A DNA stretch of 64,000 nt, from assembly GCA_021325555.1 (NCBI GenBank), contig JAJPGY010000037.1, forward strand, positions 62,001 through 126,000, written 5' to 3'. The notes under the pieces are model-generated. The model was not told the DNA's origin and made no database searches. It was given only the letters and a program-made list of their open reading frames with translations. This DNA comes from Pseudomonadota bacterium. Its GTDB lineage: Bacteria > Cyanobacteriota > Vampirovibrionia > Obscuribacterales > Obscuribacteraceae. Positions 9,020 through 17,640 of this stretch are shown here, piece after piece. Numbering within the stretch: position 1 is the first letter of the stretch; each line of letters begins with the position of its first letter. Made by a program: the position numbers and the translations under genes.

Positions 9020-10101
9020 TACTGAATGTGCAGCAGGTTCTTTATGCCGTAGCCGATCATGTTCGGGTTGGCCTTCAAGCGCCGCTTGCAATACGGTCCG
9101 GCTACGTTCTCCTCGCCGTACGGCAGATACAGGCGAACGATGATGCCCGAGCGGGCCAGTTGCTCGGCGCGGCTCGACTCCTGGCCCTGGCAGCTGCGGG
9201 CCAGCTCCTTGAAATACGCCCCCGAGCGCAGGGTCGCCTGCAGCTTCCTCCTGGGCACGCCCAGGAGGAACTGTGTTTCGAAGCGGCTCGCGTCCAGTCC
9301 CCGGGCAAGGACCACCTGGCGCAGGAAGCTGTCGACGCAGGCGGCGTCATGAGTGGCCAGCTCGACATAAGTCCCCCGCTCGGCCAGCTCGCCGGCAAAC
9401 TCCACCAGGAGCTGTTTCATGGTCGGCTTGTCGGTGTGCGCTATCTCGGCCGGCTCGTTGTAGATGCCGATCACCAGCCGCGCGCGCATGCGCTCGTCGA
9501 AGCGCTTGATGTCGTTTCGCGTGCGAAAGAGCCGTGATTGCAGAACGGTGCCCAGGTTGGTGTAGCCGTCGTTGACCAGCGCCAGGTACGTCTCCAGGTG
9601 GAAATCCGTCCAGCGGTGATCCTCGGCCTCCAGCGTCAAAGCCACCTTGCGGCTCAAAGCATAATCGGCCAGAGACTTGATCCTCTCGAAGGCCCGGTCG
9701 AGCTGCGGCGTCGAGCCGGCCCCGGCCTGTGGCGCCGTGGTGCTGAACATCGAGGGCTTGAATGATAGGGTTATCTGCTCGGCCCGATTGCCGGTGCTTA
9801 TCTGCGAGCGACTGAGCGCGTCGACCAGCTGCTTGTAGTTATCAAGGAACTGCTCGCACTGCTCGTCACTCTCCGCGTCCTCGCCGAGCACGTCGATGGT
9901 GGCCGAGAAGCGATCCTGCCGGTATATGCGCTGCGCCAGGGCCAGCGCTTCCTCCTGCGTGCGCCCTGCCAGGTAGGGCGCGGCAAGCAGGAGAACCAGC
10001 GGCAGCGGTATCGAGTCGATCATCGAAGGCCCGGTAGATCCGGTGGTGGGAACCATATCTGGTGTTTGCAGCTCGTCTCGCACTGGCAATTTTACCGGCA
10101 T
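9019..10101 (-). CDS. Proline dehydrogenase (FAD-dependent, monofunctional)
   Basis: Oxidises proline to pyrroline-5-carboxylate, passing electrons to the membrane quinone pool. The 360 residues form a beta/alpha barrel typical of bacterial PRODH, with DIKRFDERMRARLVIGIYNEPAEIA mid-protein (the key part is RARLVIGIYNEPAEIA). The C-terminal substrate and flavin motif is RLYLPYGEENVAGPYCKRRL. The start at 10101 has AGGAC about 6 bases upstream. No pyrroline-5-carboxylate dehydrogenase lies nearby, so the second step of proline catabolism must be encoded elsewhere. The stop overlaps the start of dacB by one base. Confidence 0.85.
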   Translation of the reverse strand: MPVKLPVRDELQTPDMVPTTGSTGPSMIDSIPLPLVLLLAAPYLAGRTQEEALALAQRIYRQDRFSATIDVLGEDAESDEQCEQFLDNYKQLVDALSRSQISTGNRAEQITLSFKPSMFSTTAPQAGAGSTPQLDRAFERIKSLADYALSRKVALTLEAEDHRWTDFHLETYLALVNDGYTNLGTVLQSRLFRTRNDIKRFDERMRARLVIGIYNEPAEIAHTDKPTMKQLLVEFAGELAERGTYVELATHDAACVDSFLRQVVLARGLDASRFETQFLLGVPRRKLQATLRSGAYFKELARSCQGQESSRAEQLARSGIIVRLYLPYGEENVAGPYCKRRLKANPNMIGYGIKNLLHIQ

Positions 10102-10210
10102 AAAATCGTCCTGTTAATTTCACGTTGAGCCAAAGCAGCTGAATTATAGATCCACTGCCGCCCCGGGCTACCGCCGGACGCCAAGAGATATCTTTTATTC
10201 ATCTTTCCGC

Positions 10211-11428
10211 TCATATGCCGCCGAGAACTTGGGCGACAGGCTGGATCAGGTCGCTGTGCCTGGCGTGCTCGGCGATCAGGTCCAAGGCGCTTCCCGGCAG
10301 GCGCGAGAGCACGAGGAAGGCCGTGTTGCCGTCCTGCGTGCGGGTTGGCGATGTGAAGTAAAGGGCGCGGTACCCTGGCGCCCGGGCGGTGAGCAGCTGC
10401 AGGCGCCCGGTCGGCAGGTAGCGCACCGAGTGTGCCGGCGGGGACAGCTTCTGCATTTTCATGGTGCCGGACAGAGAACGGCTGGCCGGCAGGAGGTCCG
10501 CCTCTTTCTCCAGGGCCGGGTCCGGCATCTCGACGATGATCATGTCCACCTTGCCCGTTTTTCCCCGCGAGCCGGCCACAATCCGCATCGCCGGCTGCCT
10601 GTGCGTGTAGAGGGCCCATGTCCAGCCCTGGTCGCCGGTATTGGTTGCTGCCGGCAGTCCGTAACACTTCTCGAACTCATAGAAATCGTCGCCGAGCCCG
10701 GGCAGCACCCGGGCGACGATGTAGGCGATCGCCGAACCGTCCTCGTTTTTTGGCTTTCCCTCTTGACCTTTGCCCAGCTTGCCGGCCGTCGCCACCAGGG
10801 GCGAAGCCGGTTTGGCCGGCCTGGTCGGGGCGCTGGCGGTCCGCGCGGGTGAGCTCGCTCTGCCGCCTATCTGGCTGAATTCCGGCGTGCGGTTCAACTG
10901 CTGCAGGGCCTCGTCGTTGTTCATGGTCACCGGCTCCAGCCTGGTCACCACGAGCGTCTGCGTGCCCTCGTCGCCGACGCTGCCCACCCGGCACATGACC
11001 TTGCACTCGATGGCCGGCCAGGTGTACTTGTCTATGCCCAGGTCGTACGGCTGCCGGCCTATCAGGACGACCGAGAGCTCCTTGTTCTTGTCGAAGGCCC
11101 GCCGCAGATCCTGCTTCCCGAGGCTGACAATACCGTTGCCCAGGTCGGTAAAACGGGCCTGGAAGCGGATGAGCTGACCGGACAGATCCTTGCCGCTGTA
11201 GTTCCTGAGCGTCAGCGCTATGGCCGGATGATAGCCGGTCGCGTCATTGGACCACCAGGTCACGTAGGCGACGGCTGCCACCCTGTTGGCCTCATGCCCG
11301 GCCTCGTTGAAGTCTTGGTCGCCTTCGGCTGCCCGCCCCGGTGCGGATGCGGGGCAGCAGGCGAGGACGGAGCATATCAGCGCCGTGACCCACCGGGGCA
11401 TTTTCCACTTGCGACTCATAGCGAACAT
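10211..11428 (-). CDS. Secreted protein of unknown function
   Basis: A 405-residue protein not recognised as a known family. It begins with a basic n-region and a hydrophobic core ending in CCPASAPGRAAEG, consistent with a cleaved signal peptide. The first half (about 45-170) reads as a beta-rich domain. A Pro/Ala/Lys-rich linker follows (about 190-230), then a second domain from about 235 containing WTWALYTHRQPAMRIV. An AGAGGA ribosome site supports the first ATG at 11428. It lies 109 bases upstream of the proline dehydrogenase on the same strand and may share its transcript. Confidence 0.6.
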   Translation of the reverse strand: MFAMSRKWKMPRWVTALICSVLACCPASAPGRAAEGDQDFNEAGHEANRVAAVAYVTWWSNDATGYHPAIALTLRNYSGKDLSGQLIRFQARFTDLGNGIVSLGKQDLRRAFDKNKELSVVLIGRQPYDLGIDKYTWPAIECKVMCRVGSVGDEGTQTLVVTRLEPVTMNNDEALQQLNRTPEFSQIGGRASSPARTASAPTRPAKPASPLVATAGKLGKGQEGKPKNEDGSAIAYIVARVLPGLGDDFYEFEKCYGLPAATNTGDQGWTWALYTHRQPAMRIVAGSRGKTGKVDMIIVEMPDPALEKEADLLPASRSLSGTMKMQKLSPPAHSVRYLPTGRLQLLTARAPGYRALYFTSPTRTQDGNTAFLVLSRLPGSALDLIAEHARHSDLIQPVAQVLGGI

Positions 11429-11485
11429 ATTATCCTCTAATTAAAAGCGCATACAATTGACCTGACCGACAGGGGGAGTGCACGC

Positions 11486-11947
11486 ATGGACGAAATCGAT
11501 GCGCAAGGGCGGCAGATGTTGATCGAACGGCCCAGGCTGAGCCGGGGCCGGCTAAGCGTCTTTCGAGAATCAGACTGCAGAGACGATTGGTTCCCGCAAC
11601 TGAAGGTGACGCTCAAGCGGGCCGGAACCGACGAGGTGCTCTGGCAGTGGGCTTCTCACTCGCTGCCGGTCGATGAGGAGGAGCCGCCGCCCTATGCCGG
11701 CGAGGTGTTCCTGGAGAAGTACTTCGAGCTGGAAAAGCCGCTTGCCACGCCGCGCGGGCTGGAGGCCGTCTTCTGGCTCGGGCCGGGCGCCACCGGTCAC
11801 GGGCGGGTCGACAAGTTCAGCGCCACGCTCTACCTTTACCCGCACTCGCTCGACGAGCGGGGAGTGCAGGTCGGCGTCGTCGACTTTGCGGGCGGGCTCA
11901 CCCGCTCGAGCGTGCCGTTGTTCTTTCGAGTCAACTTCCCGTGGTAA
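11486..11947 (+). CDS. Small protein of unknown function
   Basis: A 153-residue soluble protein, rich in beta-strand-like alternation (for example EVLWQWASHSLPV, KFSATLYLYPHS, SVPLFFRVNFPW), with no recognised motif, signal peptide or membrane segment. A GGGGGAG ribosome site 7 bases before the ATG and normal GC-rich codon use support it as a real gene. It sits between the divergent secreted-protein gene and tRNA-Lys, with no operon partner. Confidence 0.65.
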   Translation: MDEIDAQGRQMLIERPRLSRGRLSVFRESDCRDDWFPQLKVTLKRAGTDEVLWQWASHSLPVDEEEPPPYAGEVFLEKYFELEKPLATPRGLEAVFWLGPGATGHGRVDKFSATLYLYPHSLDERGVQVGVVDFAGGLTRSSVPLFFRVNFPW

Positions 11948-11961
11948 GGGGAGCGAAAATG

Positions 11962-12034
11962 TGCGCCCGGTGCGACTCGAACGCACGACCAATCGGTTAA
12001 AAGCCGAGTGCTCTACCGGCTGAGCTACGGGCGC
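11962..12034 (-). tRNA. tRNA-Lys (anticodon TTT)
   Basis: The minus strand folds into a full cloverleaf. The 7-bp acceptor is GCGCCCG/CGGGCGC, the D-arm contains AGCTCAGCCGGTAGAGC, and the anticodon loop is CTTTTAA with anticodon TTT. The T-arm is GTGCG-TTCGAGT-CGCAC and the discriminator base is A. The 3' CCA is not encoded. A promoter with consensus -35 lies just upstream. Confidence 0.97.
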
Positions 12035-12052
12035 GCAGCACGACAGCAGGCC

Positions 12053-12081
12053 ATCCTATCAACCACCACCTAGAGTGTCAA
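12053..12081 (-). promoter_or_regulatory. Sigma70-type promoter for tRNA-Lys
   Basis: Read on the minus strand: -35 TTGACA at 12081-12076, a 17-base spacer, and -10 TAGGAT at 12058-12053, about 19 bases before the mature tRNA 5' end. It is one of the best promoter matches in the window. The -35 box overlaps the GTG start codon of the divergent membrane protein gene at 12075. Confidence 0.8.
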
Positions 12082-15000
12082 GAATACAAGCAATCCTCAT
12101 TTTTCTTTTCGCATTGCTGGTCCGCCTGGCGTACAGTCTGGCGCTCAACAGCTACTGCGTCTGCGACTACGGGGACGCCCGGGGCTATCTGGCAGCTGGC
12201 TTGCGCCTGTTCGGCGGCGCCGGAGGCGGGCAGTGGCAAGAGGCGCCCGCCTCCGGCTGGCCATACGTGATCGTGCTCGGCGTCGTGGAGCGATTGCTGG
12301 GGGTCGGCACAGGACCCATTGCCGATCACTGCCTGCAACTGGCGATTGGCAACTCGCTTATGGACGCGCTGGCCTGCCTGCTTCTTTTCTGGGCCGGCAA
12401 CCTGGCCTTCGGCCGCGCGACCGCGGCGGCGGCCGCCCTTTTGCTTGCCGTCTATCCGCCGGCCGTATTGAGCACACAGTTCTGCTCGCCCGAGCCTTTC
12501 GTTTATCTCGTTTTGACGGCCTGGACGGGCTTCGTCTTCCGCTGCCTGCGCGACCGCCGTGGGCAGGCGCCGGTGCCGCCGGCGTGCTGGCTGGCGCTCG
12601 GTGCCTTGACGGCGGTTCTGATCGCCTGCAAGCCGGGTCTGGTCGTGATACCACCGGCGGTGGTGGGCGCGCTCCTGGTCGCGCGCCGGGGCGGAGGGCG
12701 TGACGATGGTGCCCGTCCGTCCGCGCCGGCGGTGTCCGGCCATTCTGACGCGCTGGGCGGACCTCGGGGGCCGGCCGCCGGGTTGGAGGATGTGTACCCT
12801 GCCGCAGACAATGGCGGTCACCGCCGGGCCGCCCCGGCGATGGCTGGCGCCGGCCGGGCACCGTGGGCCGGGGCAAGACGCCTGACCGGGCAGGCTCAGT
12901 GGTGCGGTTTGCCCACGAAAGCTCCTCATGCCAGGACCGGGGACAACCAACAGGCAGGTGGCGCCGGGACAGGAAAGGCAGGAGAGAGGCTGCCTCGAAA
13001 GGCGGGGCTCGGGCGGCGGATGAAAAACGCGGCCATGGTTGCGGCCGGCTTTGCCCTGACCCTGGTACCGCTGGTGTCCCTGTCCGGGGCTCCGGGCGAG
13101 AGGGCGGCCCGGGAAGTCTGCCGGCAGGTGGCTGTCACCCTGGTCGCCGGCAATGATACCGCCTGCGATGGCTGGCCGGTCGCCGGGCAATCCCGGCCGT
13201 CGCCGGTCACGCTCGCGGATGCGCTCGCTCAGATCTGCCGGTCGGCTGCCGGGAGCCCGGGCGCCTTCCTCTGCCTGCAGCTGAGAAAGATGAGCCGGCT
13301 GTGGTGCTCGGTCTGGAACCCTCTCAAACGCCACTGCTTTTTCATGAGTCCCGAATGGCAGGAGATTCTGCATGAGGACCTGCTGCTCCTGGCGTTCGTG
13401 GGGCTGATGATGCTCGGGTCCCGGGAAGGGTCCCCCGGCGAGCCGCCCGGGTCGCCGCGGGCGGGCGAGATATCCGCCCCGCCGGGGGCCGCTGCAGGCG
13501 GGCAGATCATGGCGGCGGCTGCGGTGCTTGCCGCCATAATCCTTTCGCACGGCGTCTACCTCTTATCTGCCCCCGTGGCCCGCAACGGGCTGACGGCCGT
13601 GCCGGCGCTCCTTCTGCTGGCCGCATCGGCCTTAACCGGAAGCCTCAAGCAGCCTGAGGTCCGGCTGCGCCTGGCCAGGCTGGTCGCGGCGGCCACCCTC
13701 TTGTTCTGGGCAGCTCACCACTGGCTCGACATCAGGCCTTTTGTCGCCAACGTCTTTGCCGGCGACGCGGCCATCCTCATTCCCTGGGTTCTCAACGGGG
13801 CATGGCTGGCCGCCTTGCTGGCAGTTTGCCGTATGGTACTGCCGGTGGTGCAGGGCCCGCGGCCTGCGCCGCAGGTCTCCACGCGCAGGGCCGTGGCGGC
13901 GGCGGCGGCGGCGACTGCGGTGATCTCGGTTCCCTGCTTTCTTGCCGAGCCTGCCAACCGCCAGTGGTGCTCCCTGCTTTCGGACCCGGCGGTCAGGGCA
14001 CGGCAGGACATCTACACTCCCGGTCTGGCGGGGCGCGGACTGTTCGCCCCGGTTGCCTTCGTGCTGGTGGATCTCCAGTCGCGCGTGTGGTCGCCGCTGC
14101 TCAAGCTCTATGTCAACGGTGTGCAGGTGACCACTGCGCCCGTTCCCTGGATGCAGCTGCGCGGTGCGGGCGGGGCCGGTGAAAAGGCGCTCCTTTTGCA
14201 GGCAAGAGCCATGGGCGTGGACGCGGCCAGCTTCAGGTGCTGGTGGGCCCTGCCGGTCCCGAGCGCCCTGCTGAGGTACGACACGACCAACGAGATCGTG
14301 CTTGCGAGCGCCACCGCCGATCCCTATTACTCGCCGCGCATTTACGGCGACTATCCCGACCGCCCGGGGCGCCCCGGCGGCGCCGAGATGCTGCCCGCGC
14401 TCGACGACAAGGTATCTCTCGCCAAAGGGTTCTTCACGTTTGCCGAGGCCGATCCCCGGCCATACGAGGTGGCCCGCCTCCTGGGCAGGACAGCCGGCTC
14501 CTACTGGTTCGATGGGCGCACCTGGCAGGGGAAGAACCTTTCCAGCGAAGACGGCACCCGCTGCGGGCAATGGCGCGTGCGCCTGGCGATTCCTTACGCG
14601 AAGACGGCTTCCGCCGGGCCGGCAGCGGCCGGCGCCGGAAGGCCCGCAGCGCCGGCGGCCGGGCCTTTACAGCCGCTCGTCTTCGTTTCCGACACGCCGG
14701 CGCGCGGGGTGTCGGAGCGGGATCCTTACTCGATGCTGATCACCACCAGCCCTTTGCGGGTGCCGCCCGATCTGCCCTCCGGATCCCGGCTGTCATTCGG
14801 CGCCCAGTTGCGGGATTTCGAGGGGCCGGGCACGGCGGTGCTGGGGGTGGAGCTCTCCGGCGAGGAGGGCGGCAAGACGGTTAGCTGGAGCTCACCATGG
14901 CAGCCGTCCTGCCTTCGCATCGATCGCGAGCTGACGCCGGTGTCCATCACGGACACGATTCCGGATCGCATCCTGCGCTTGCGGGATCTGCGCCTGCGCA

Positions 15001-15149
15001 TGTACGTCAAGCCGGTGCACGACGATCTGTGGAAACTGCGGCCGGGACAGGCTCTTTCCCGTTCGATCGCCGTGCAGCAGGCATCGCTGGTCATACTGCC
15101 TCCGCTGGGCCTGCCGCCGGCCCCGGCGCGCGAGTGGCTCATTTTCTAG
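12075..15149 (+). CDS. Large membrane protein, glycosyltransferase (ArnT/PMT)-like, with C-terminal extracytoplasmic domains
   Basis: A 1024-residue protein. The first 200 residues have the look of a GT-C glycosyltransferase: a hydrophobic start (AILIFLFALLVRLAY), a luminal acidic stretch CDYGDARGYL where catalytic acids sit in this fold, and several transmembrane helices ending near AVYPPAVLSTQFCSPEPF. Residues about 215-325 are a Gly/Ala/Arg-rich hydrophilic insert. Membrane helices resume to about 620, and the last 400 residues are a beta-rich, probably extracytoplasmic region. Such enzymes transfer sugars from polyprenyl-phosphate donors; that activity here is inference. The GTG start has no good ribosome site and overlaps the tRNA-Lys promoter; no better in-frame start precedes the first membrane helix. 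Confidence 0.6.
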   Translation: MSRIQAILIFLFALLVRLAYSLALNSYCVCDYGDARGYLAAGLRLFGGAGGGQWQEAPASGWPYVIVLGVVERLLGVGTGPIADHCLQLAIGNSLMDALACLLLFWAGNLAFGRATAAAAALLLAVYPPAVLSTQFCSPEPFVYLVLTAWTGFVFRCLRDRRGQAPVPPACWLALGALTAVLIACKPGLVVIPPAVVGALLVARRGGGRDDGARPSAPAVSGHSDALGGPRGPAAGLEDVYPAADNGGHRRAAPAMAGAGRAPWAGARRLTGQAQWCGLPTKAPHARTGDNQQAGGAGTGKAGERLPRKAGLGRRMKNAAMVAAGFALTLVPLVSLSGAPGERAAREVCRQVAVTLVAGNDTACDGWPVAGQSRPSPVTLADALAQICRSAAGSPGAFLCLQLRKMSRLWCSVWNPLKRHCFFMSPEWQEILHEDLLLLAFVGLMMLGSREGSPGEPPGSPRAGEISAPPGAAAGGQIMAAAAVLAAIILSHGVYLLSAPVARNGLTAVPALLLLAASALTGSLKQPEVRLRLARLVAAATLLFWAAHHWLDIRPFVANVFAGDAAILIPWVLNGAWLAALLAVCRMVLPVVQGPRPAPQVSTRRAVAAAAAATAVISVPCFLAEPANRQWCSLLSDPAVRARQDIYTPGLAGRGLFAPVAFVLVDLQSRVWSPLLKLYVNGVQVTTAPVPWMQLRGAGGAGEKALLLQARAMGVDAASFRCWWALPVPSALLRYDTTNEIVLASATADPYYSPRIYGDYPDRPGRPGGAEMLPALDDKVSLAKGFFTFAEADPRPYEVARLLGRTAGSYWFDGRTWQGKNLSSEDGTRCGQWRVRLAIPYAKTASAGPAAAGAGRPAAPAAGPLQPLVFVSDTPARGVSERDPYSMLITTSPLRVPPDLPSGSRLSFGAQLRDFEGPGTAVLGVELSGEEGGKTVSWSSPWQPSCLRIDRELTPVSITDTIPDRILRLRDLRLRMYVKPVHDDLWKLRPGQALSRSIAVQQASLVILPPLGLPPAPAREWLIF

Positions 15150-15236
15150 GTTTCAGCCGTGACCTCGACGTGCCGGCCTCGCGGGAGCGGCAGGCCGCGC
15201 CCGGACCAGAGCTTAACAAGCATTAACCAGCTTCCC

Positions 15237-15266
15237 TTGACGTTCTTTATAAATAATTAGTAGTAT
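15237..15266 (+). promoter_or_regulatory. Promoter for the pyrimidine/beta-alanine catabolic operon
   Basis: -35 TTGACG at 15237-15242, an 18-base AT-rich spacer, and -10 TAGTAT at 15261-15266. The AT content stands out sharply from the surroundings. A transcript would start near 15273 and have a leader of about 137 bases before the first gene. Confidence 0.6.
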
Positions 15267-15313
15267 TGCATCACTGGAATTCACAAGTGTTTGGTGGCTC
15301 GCTTGAGGAGGGA

Positions 15314-15336
15314 CCGGCGGATTGTTAATCCGCTGG
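15314..15336 (+). promoter_or_regulatory. Leader hairpin upstream of the aminotransferase gene
   Basis: A 10-bp stem (one G-U pair) with a 3-base loop: CCGGCGGATT, loop GTT, AATCCGCTGG. It lies in the inferred leader, about 75 bases before the start codon. No U-tract follows, so it is not a simple terminator. It could be an operator or RNA control element; function unknown. Confidence 0.4.
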
Positions 15337-15409
15337 CCAGGTTGCCGGCGTCCACCGGTGAAAGACGGATCGGCTTGGCATCGGCTCGCTCAACTCGTGG
15401 AGGCGTATC

Positions 15410-16714
15410 GTGACGGCACCGTTGAATCGTGAAGAACTGAAGAAGAAACGAGAGAAGTACATCGTCCCCAGCGTCAAGCAGCTCTATGCTGACCCGCCGC
15501 ACATCGTCAAGGGCAAGGGGCAATTCCTCTATGACGAGACCGGCCGCGAATACCTGGATATGTTCGCCGGCATAGTCACCGTCTCGGTGGGGCACTGCCA
15601 CCCGAAGGTGACGCAGCGCACCGTCGACCAGCTGCAGCAGCTCCAGCACACCTCCACGGTGTTCATGACCCAGCCGATGGTGGACCTGGCCGAGAAGCTG
15701 GCGGAGATTGCCCCCGGCGATCTCTGCAAGTCGTATGTGACCAATTCCGGCACCGAGGCCAACGAGGCGGCGATTCAGATGGCCAGGCACGCCACCGGGC
15801 GCTTCGAGGTGATCGCGCTCGAGCATTCTTATCACGGTCAGTCGCACCTGGCCTCCTCGCTGACCGCCAACACCAACTGGCGCCCGGAGACGCCGCCGGC
15901 CGCCGGCGTTGTTTTTGCGGCCAACGCCTACTGCTACCGCTGCCCGTTCAAGAAGACGCCGGACAACTGCAGCCTGGAGTGCGCCAGAGATGTCGAGCGG
16001 GTGATTCAAACCCAGACCAGCGGCAAGCCGGCGGTGATGATTGCCGAGCCGATCCAGGGTGTCGGCGGGGCGATCACGCCGCCTGACGACTACTTCAAGG
16101 AGGTGAAGAAGATCCTCGAGAAGTACGGCGTCCTCTTCATTGCCGACGAGGTGCAGACCGGGTTCGGGCGCACCGGCAAGCACATGTTCGGCATCACGGG
16201 CTGGGGCGTCCAGCCCGATCTGATGACGATGGCCAAAGGGCTGGGCAACGGCCTGCCGGTGGGCGCCGTCATCACCACAGCCGAGATCGCCGACAAGTCC
16301 CAGCGGCAGGTGATCAACACCTTCGGCGGCAACCCGGTCTCCGCCGCCACCGCCTGCGCGGTAATCGAGACCATCCTCGAGGAGAAGCTCATGGACAACT
16401 GCCGGGTCGTCGGCGACTACCTGATGGAAGGGCTCAAGGATCTGCAGAAAGACTACCCAATAATGGCCGATGTCCGGGGCAAGGGCTTGATGATTGGCGT
16501 CGAGCTTGCCGATGAGAACAAGACGCCGCTTGCCAAGGAGACTGCCCGGGTCGTCGAGCTGGCCAAGGACAACGGCGTCATTCTGGGCAAGGGCGGGCTT
16601 TGGGGAAGCGTGCTGCGCATCAAGCCGCCGATGTCCATCACCAGGGACAATGTGGATACGTGCCTGAAGGTGCTGCGCAAGGCACTGGATGTGGTGGCAA
16701 AGGTGCCGGTGTAA
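15410..16714 (+). CDS. Class III PLP aminotransferase, probably beta-alanine:pyruvate/glyoxylate type
   Basis: A fold-type I, class III omega-aminotransferase of 434 residues, close in look to alanine-glyoxylate aminotransferase 2. Seen motifs: the glycine-rich start DMFAGIVTVSVGHCHP, the PLP-phosphate region NSGTEANEAA, FIADEVQTGFGRTG with the cofactor-contacting Asp, and the PLP lysine in MAKGLGNGLPVGAV. GTG start with GGAGG 6 bases upstream. It leads an operon with beta-ureidopropionase and both dihydropyrimidine dehydrogenase subunits, so its likely job is removing the amino group of beta-alanine or beta-aminoisobutyrate from uracil/thymine breakdown. The substrate is inferred from context. 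Confidence 0.85.
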   Translation: MTAPLNREELKKKREKYIVPSVKQLYADPPHIVKGKGQFLYDETGREYLDMFAGIVTVSVGHCHPKVTQRTVDQLQQLQHTSTVFMTQPMVDLAEKLAEIAPGDLCKSYVTNSGTEANEAAIQMARHATGRFEVIALEHSYHGQSHLASSLTANTNWRPETPPAAGVVFAANAYCYRCPFKKTPDNCSLECARDVERVIQTQTSGKPAVMIAEPIQGVGGAITPPDDYFKEVKKILEKYGVLFIADEVQTGFGRTGKHMFGITGWGVQPDLMTMAKGLGNGLPVGAVITTAEIADKSQRQVINTFGGNPVSAATACAVIETILEEKLMDNCRVVGDYLMEGLKDLQKDYPIMADVRGKGLMIGVELADENKTPLAKETARVVELAKDNGVILGKGGLWGSVLRIKPPMSITRDNVDTCLKVLRKALDVVAKVPV

Positions 16715-16735
16715 CTTAAGCAGGAGGAAAGGAAA

Positions 16736-17623
16736 ATGCCCAACATTGTTCGTTGTGGGTTAGTGCAGGCCAAAAACGAGCTGCCGCCGCCGGCCGACAA
16801 CGCAGACGGGGCCGTCATCGAGAAGATCAAAAAGGCGATGCTCGACAAGCACCTGGCCTTCACCCGGGAAGCCGCCGACAAGGGCACGCAGATCCTCTGC
16901 TATCAGGAGATCTTCAACGGCCCCTACTTCTGCGCCGAGCAGCACCCGCGCTGGTACGACGCCGCCGAGGAGATCCCGGGCGGCCCGACCGTGAAGATCC
17001 TGCAGGAGCAGGCGAAGAAGTACAAGATGGTGCTGGTGGTGCCGATCTACGAGAAGGAGCAGGTGGGCGTCTATTACAACACCGCCGCCGTGATCGACGC
17101 CGACGGCACCTATCTGGGCAAGTACCGCAAGAGCCACATCCCGCAGGTCAACCCGGGCTTCTGGGAGAAGTTCTACTTCCGTCCCGGCAACCTGGGCTAT
17201 CCGGTCTTCGACACCCGTTACGCAAAGGTCGGCGTCTACATCTGCTACGATCGCCATTTTCCGGAGGGCGCGCGCGCTCTCGGGCTGAACGGGGCCGAGA
17301 TTGTCTTCAACCCTTCGGCGACCGTGGCCGGACTCTCCGAGTATCTGTGGAAGCTCGAGCAGCCGGCGCATGCCGCGGCCAACGGCTATTTCGTGGGCGC
17401 CATCAACCGCGTCGGCACCGAGTCCCCCTGGAACATAGGCGAGTTCTATGGCTCCAGCTATTTCTGCAACCCGCGAGGCAACATAATTGCCCAGGCGAGC
17501 CGGGATAAGGAGGAGCTGCTGGTGGCCGACCTCAATCTCGAGGAGATCAAAGAAGTGCGGAACACCTGGCAGTTCTATCGCGACAGGCGTCCGGAGACCT
17601 ATGAACAGCTGGTAAAACTCTAA
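16736..17623 (+). CDS. Beta-ureidopropionase (N-carbamoyl-beta-alanine amidohydrolase)
   Basis: Nitrilase-superfamily enzyme of 295 residues that hydrolyses N-carbamoyl-beta-alanine to beta-alanine, CO2 and ammonia, the third step of reductive pyrimidine degradation. The Glu-Lys-Cys triad is intact: Glu in CYQEIFNGPYFC, Lys in KYRKSHIPQ, Cys in YICYDRHFPEG. The close of the active site, NPSATVAGLSEYLW, also fits the family. AGGAGGAAAGGAAA gives a strong ribosome site before the ATG, 21 bases after the aminotransferase gene. The following gene begins 17 bases after its stop, so this is one transcript. Confidence 0.9.
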   Translation: MPNIVRCGLVQAKNELPPPADNADGAVIEKIKKAMLDKHLAFTREAADKGTQILCYQEIFNGPYFCAEQHPRWYDAAEEIPGGPTVKILQEQAKKYKMVLVVPIYEKEQVGVYYNTAAVIDADGTYLGKYRKSHIPQVNPGFWEKFYFRPGNLGYPVFDTRYAKVGVYICYDRHFPEGARALGLNGAEIVFNPSATVAGLSEYLWKLEQPAHAAANGYFVGAINRVGTESPWNIGEFYGSSYFCNPRGNIIAQASRDKEELLVADLNLEEIKEVRNTWQFYRDRRPETYEQLVKL

Positions 17624-17640
17624 CCGGGGCAGGATAACCG

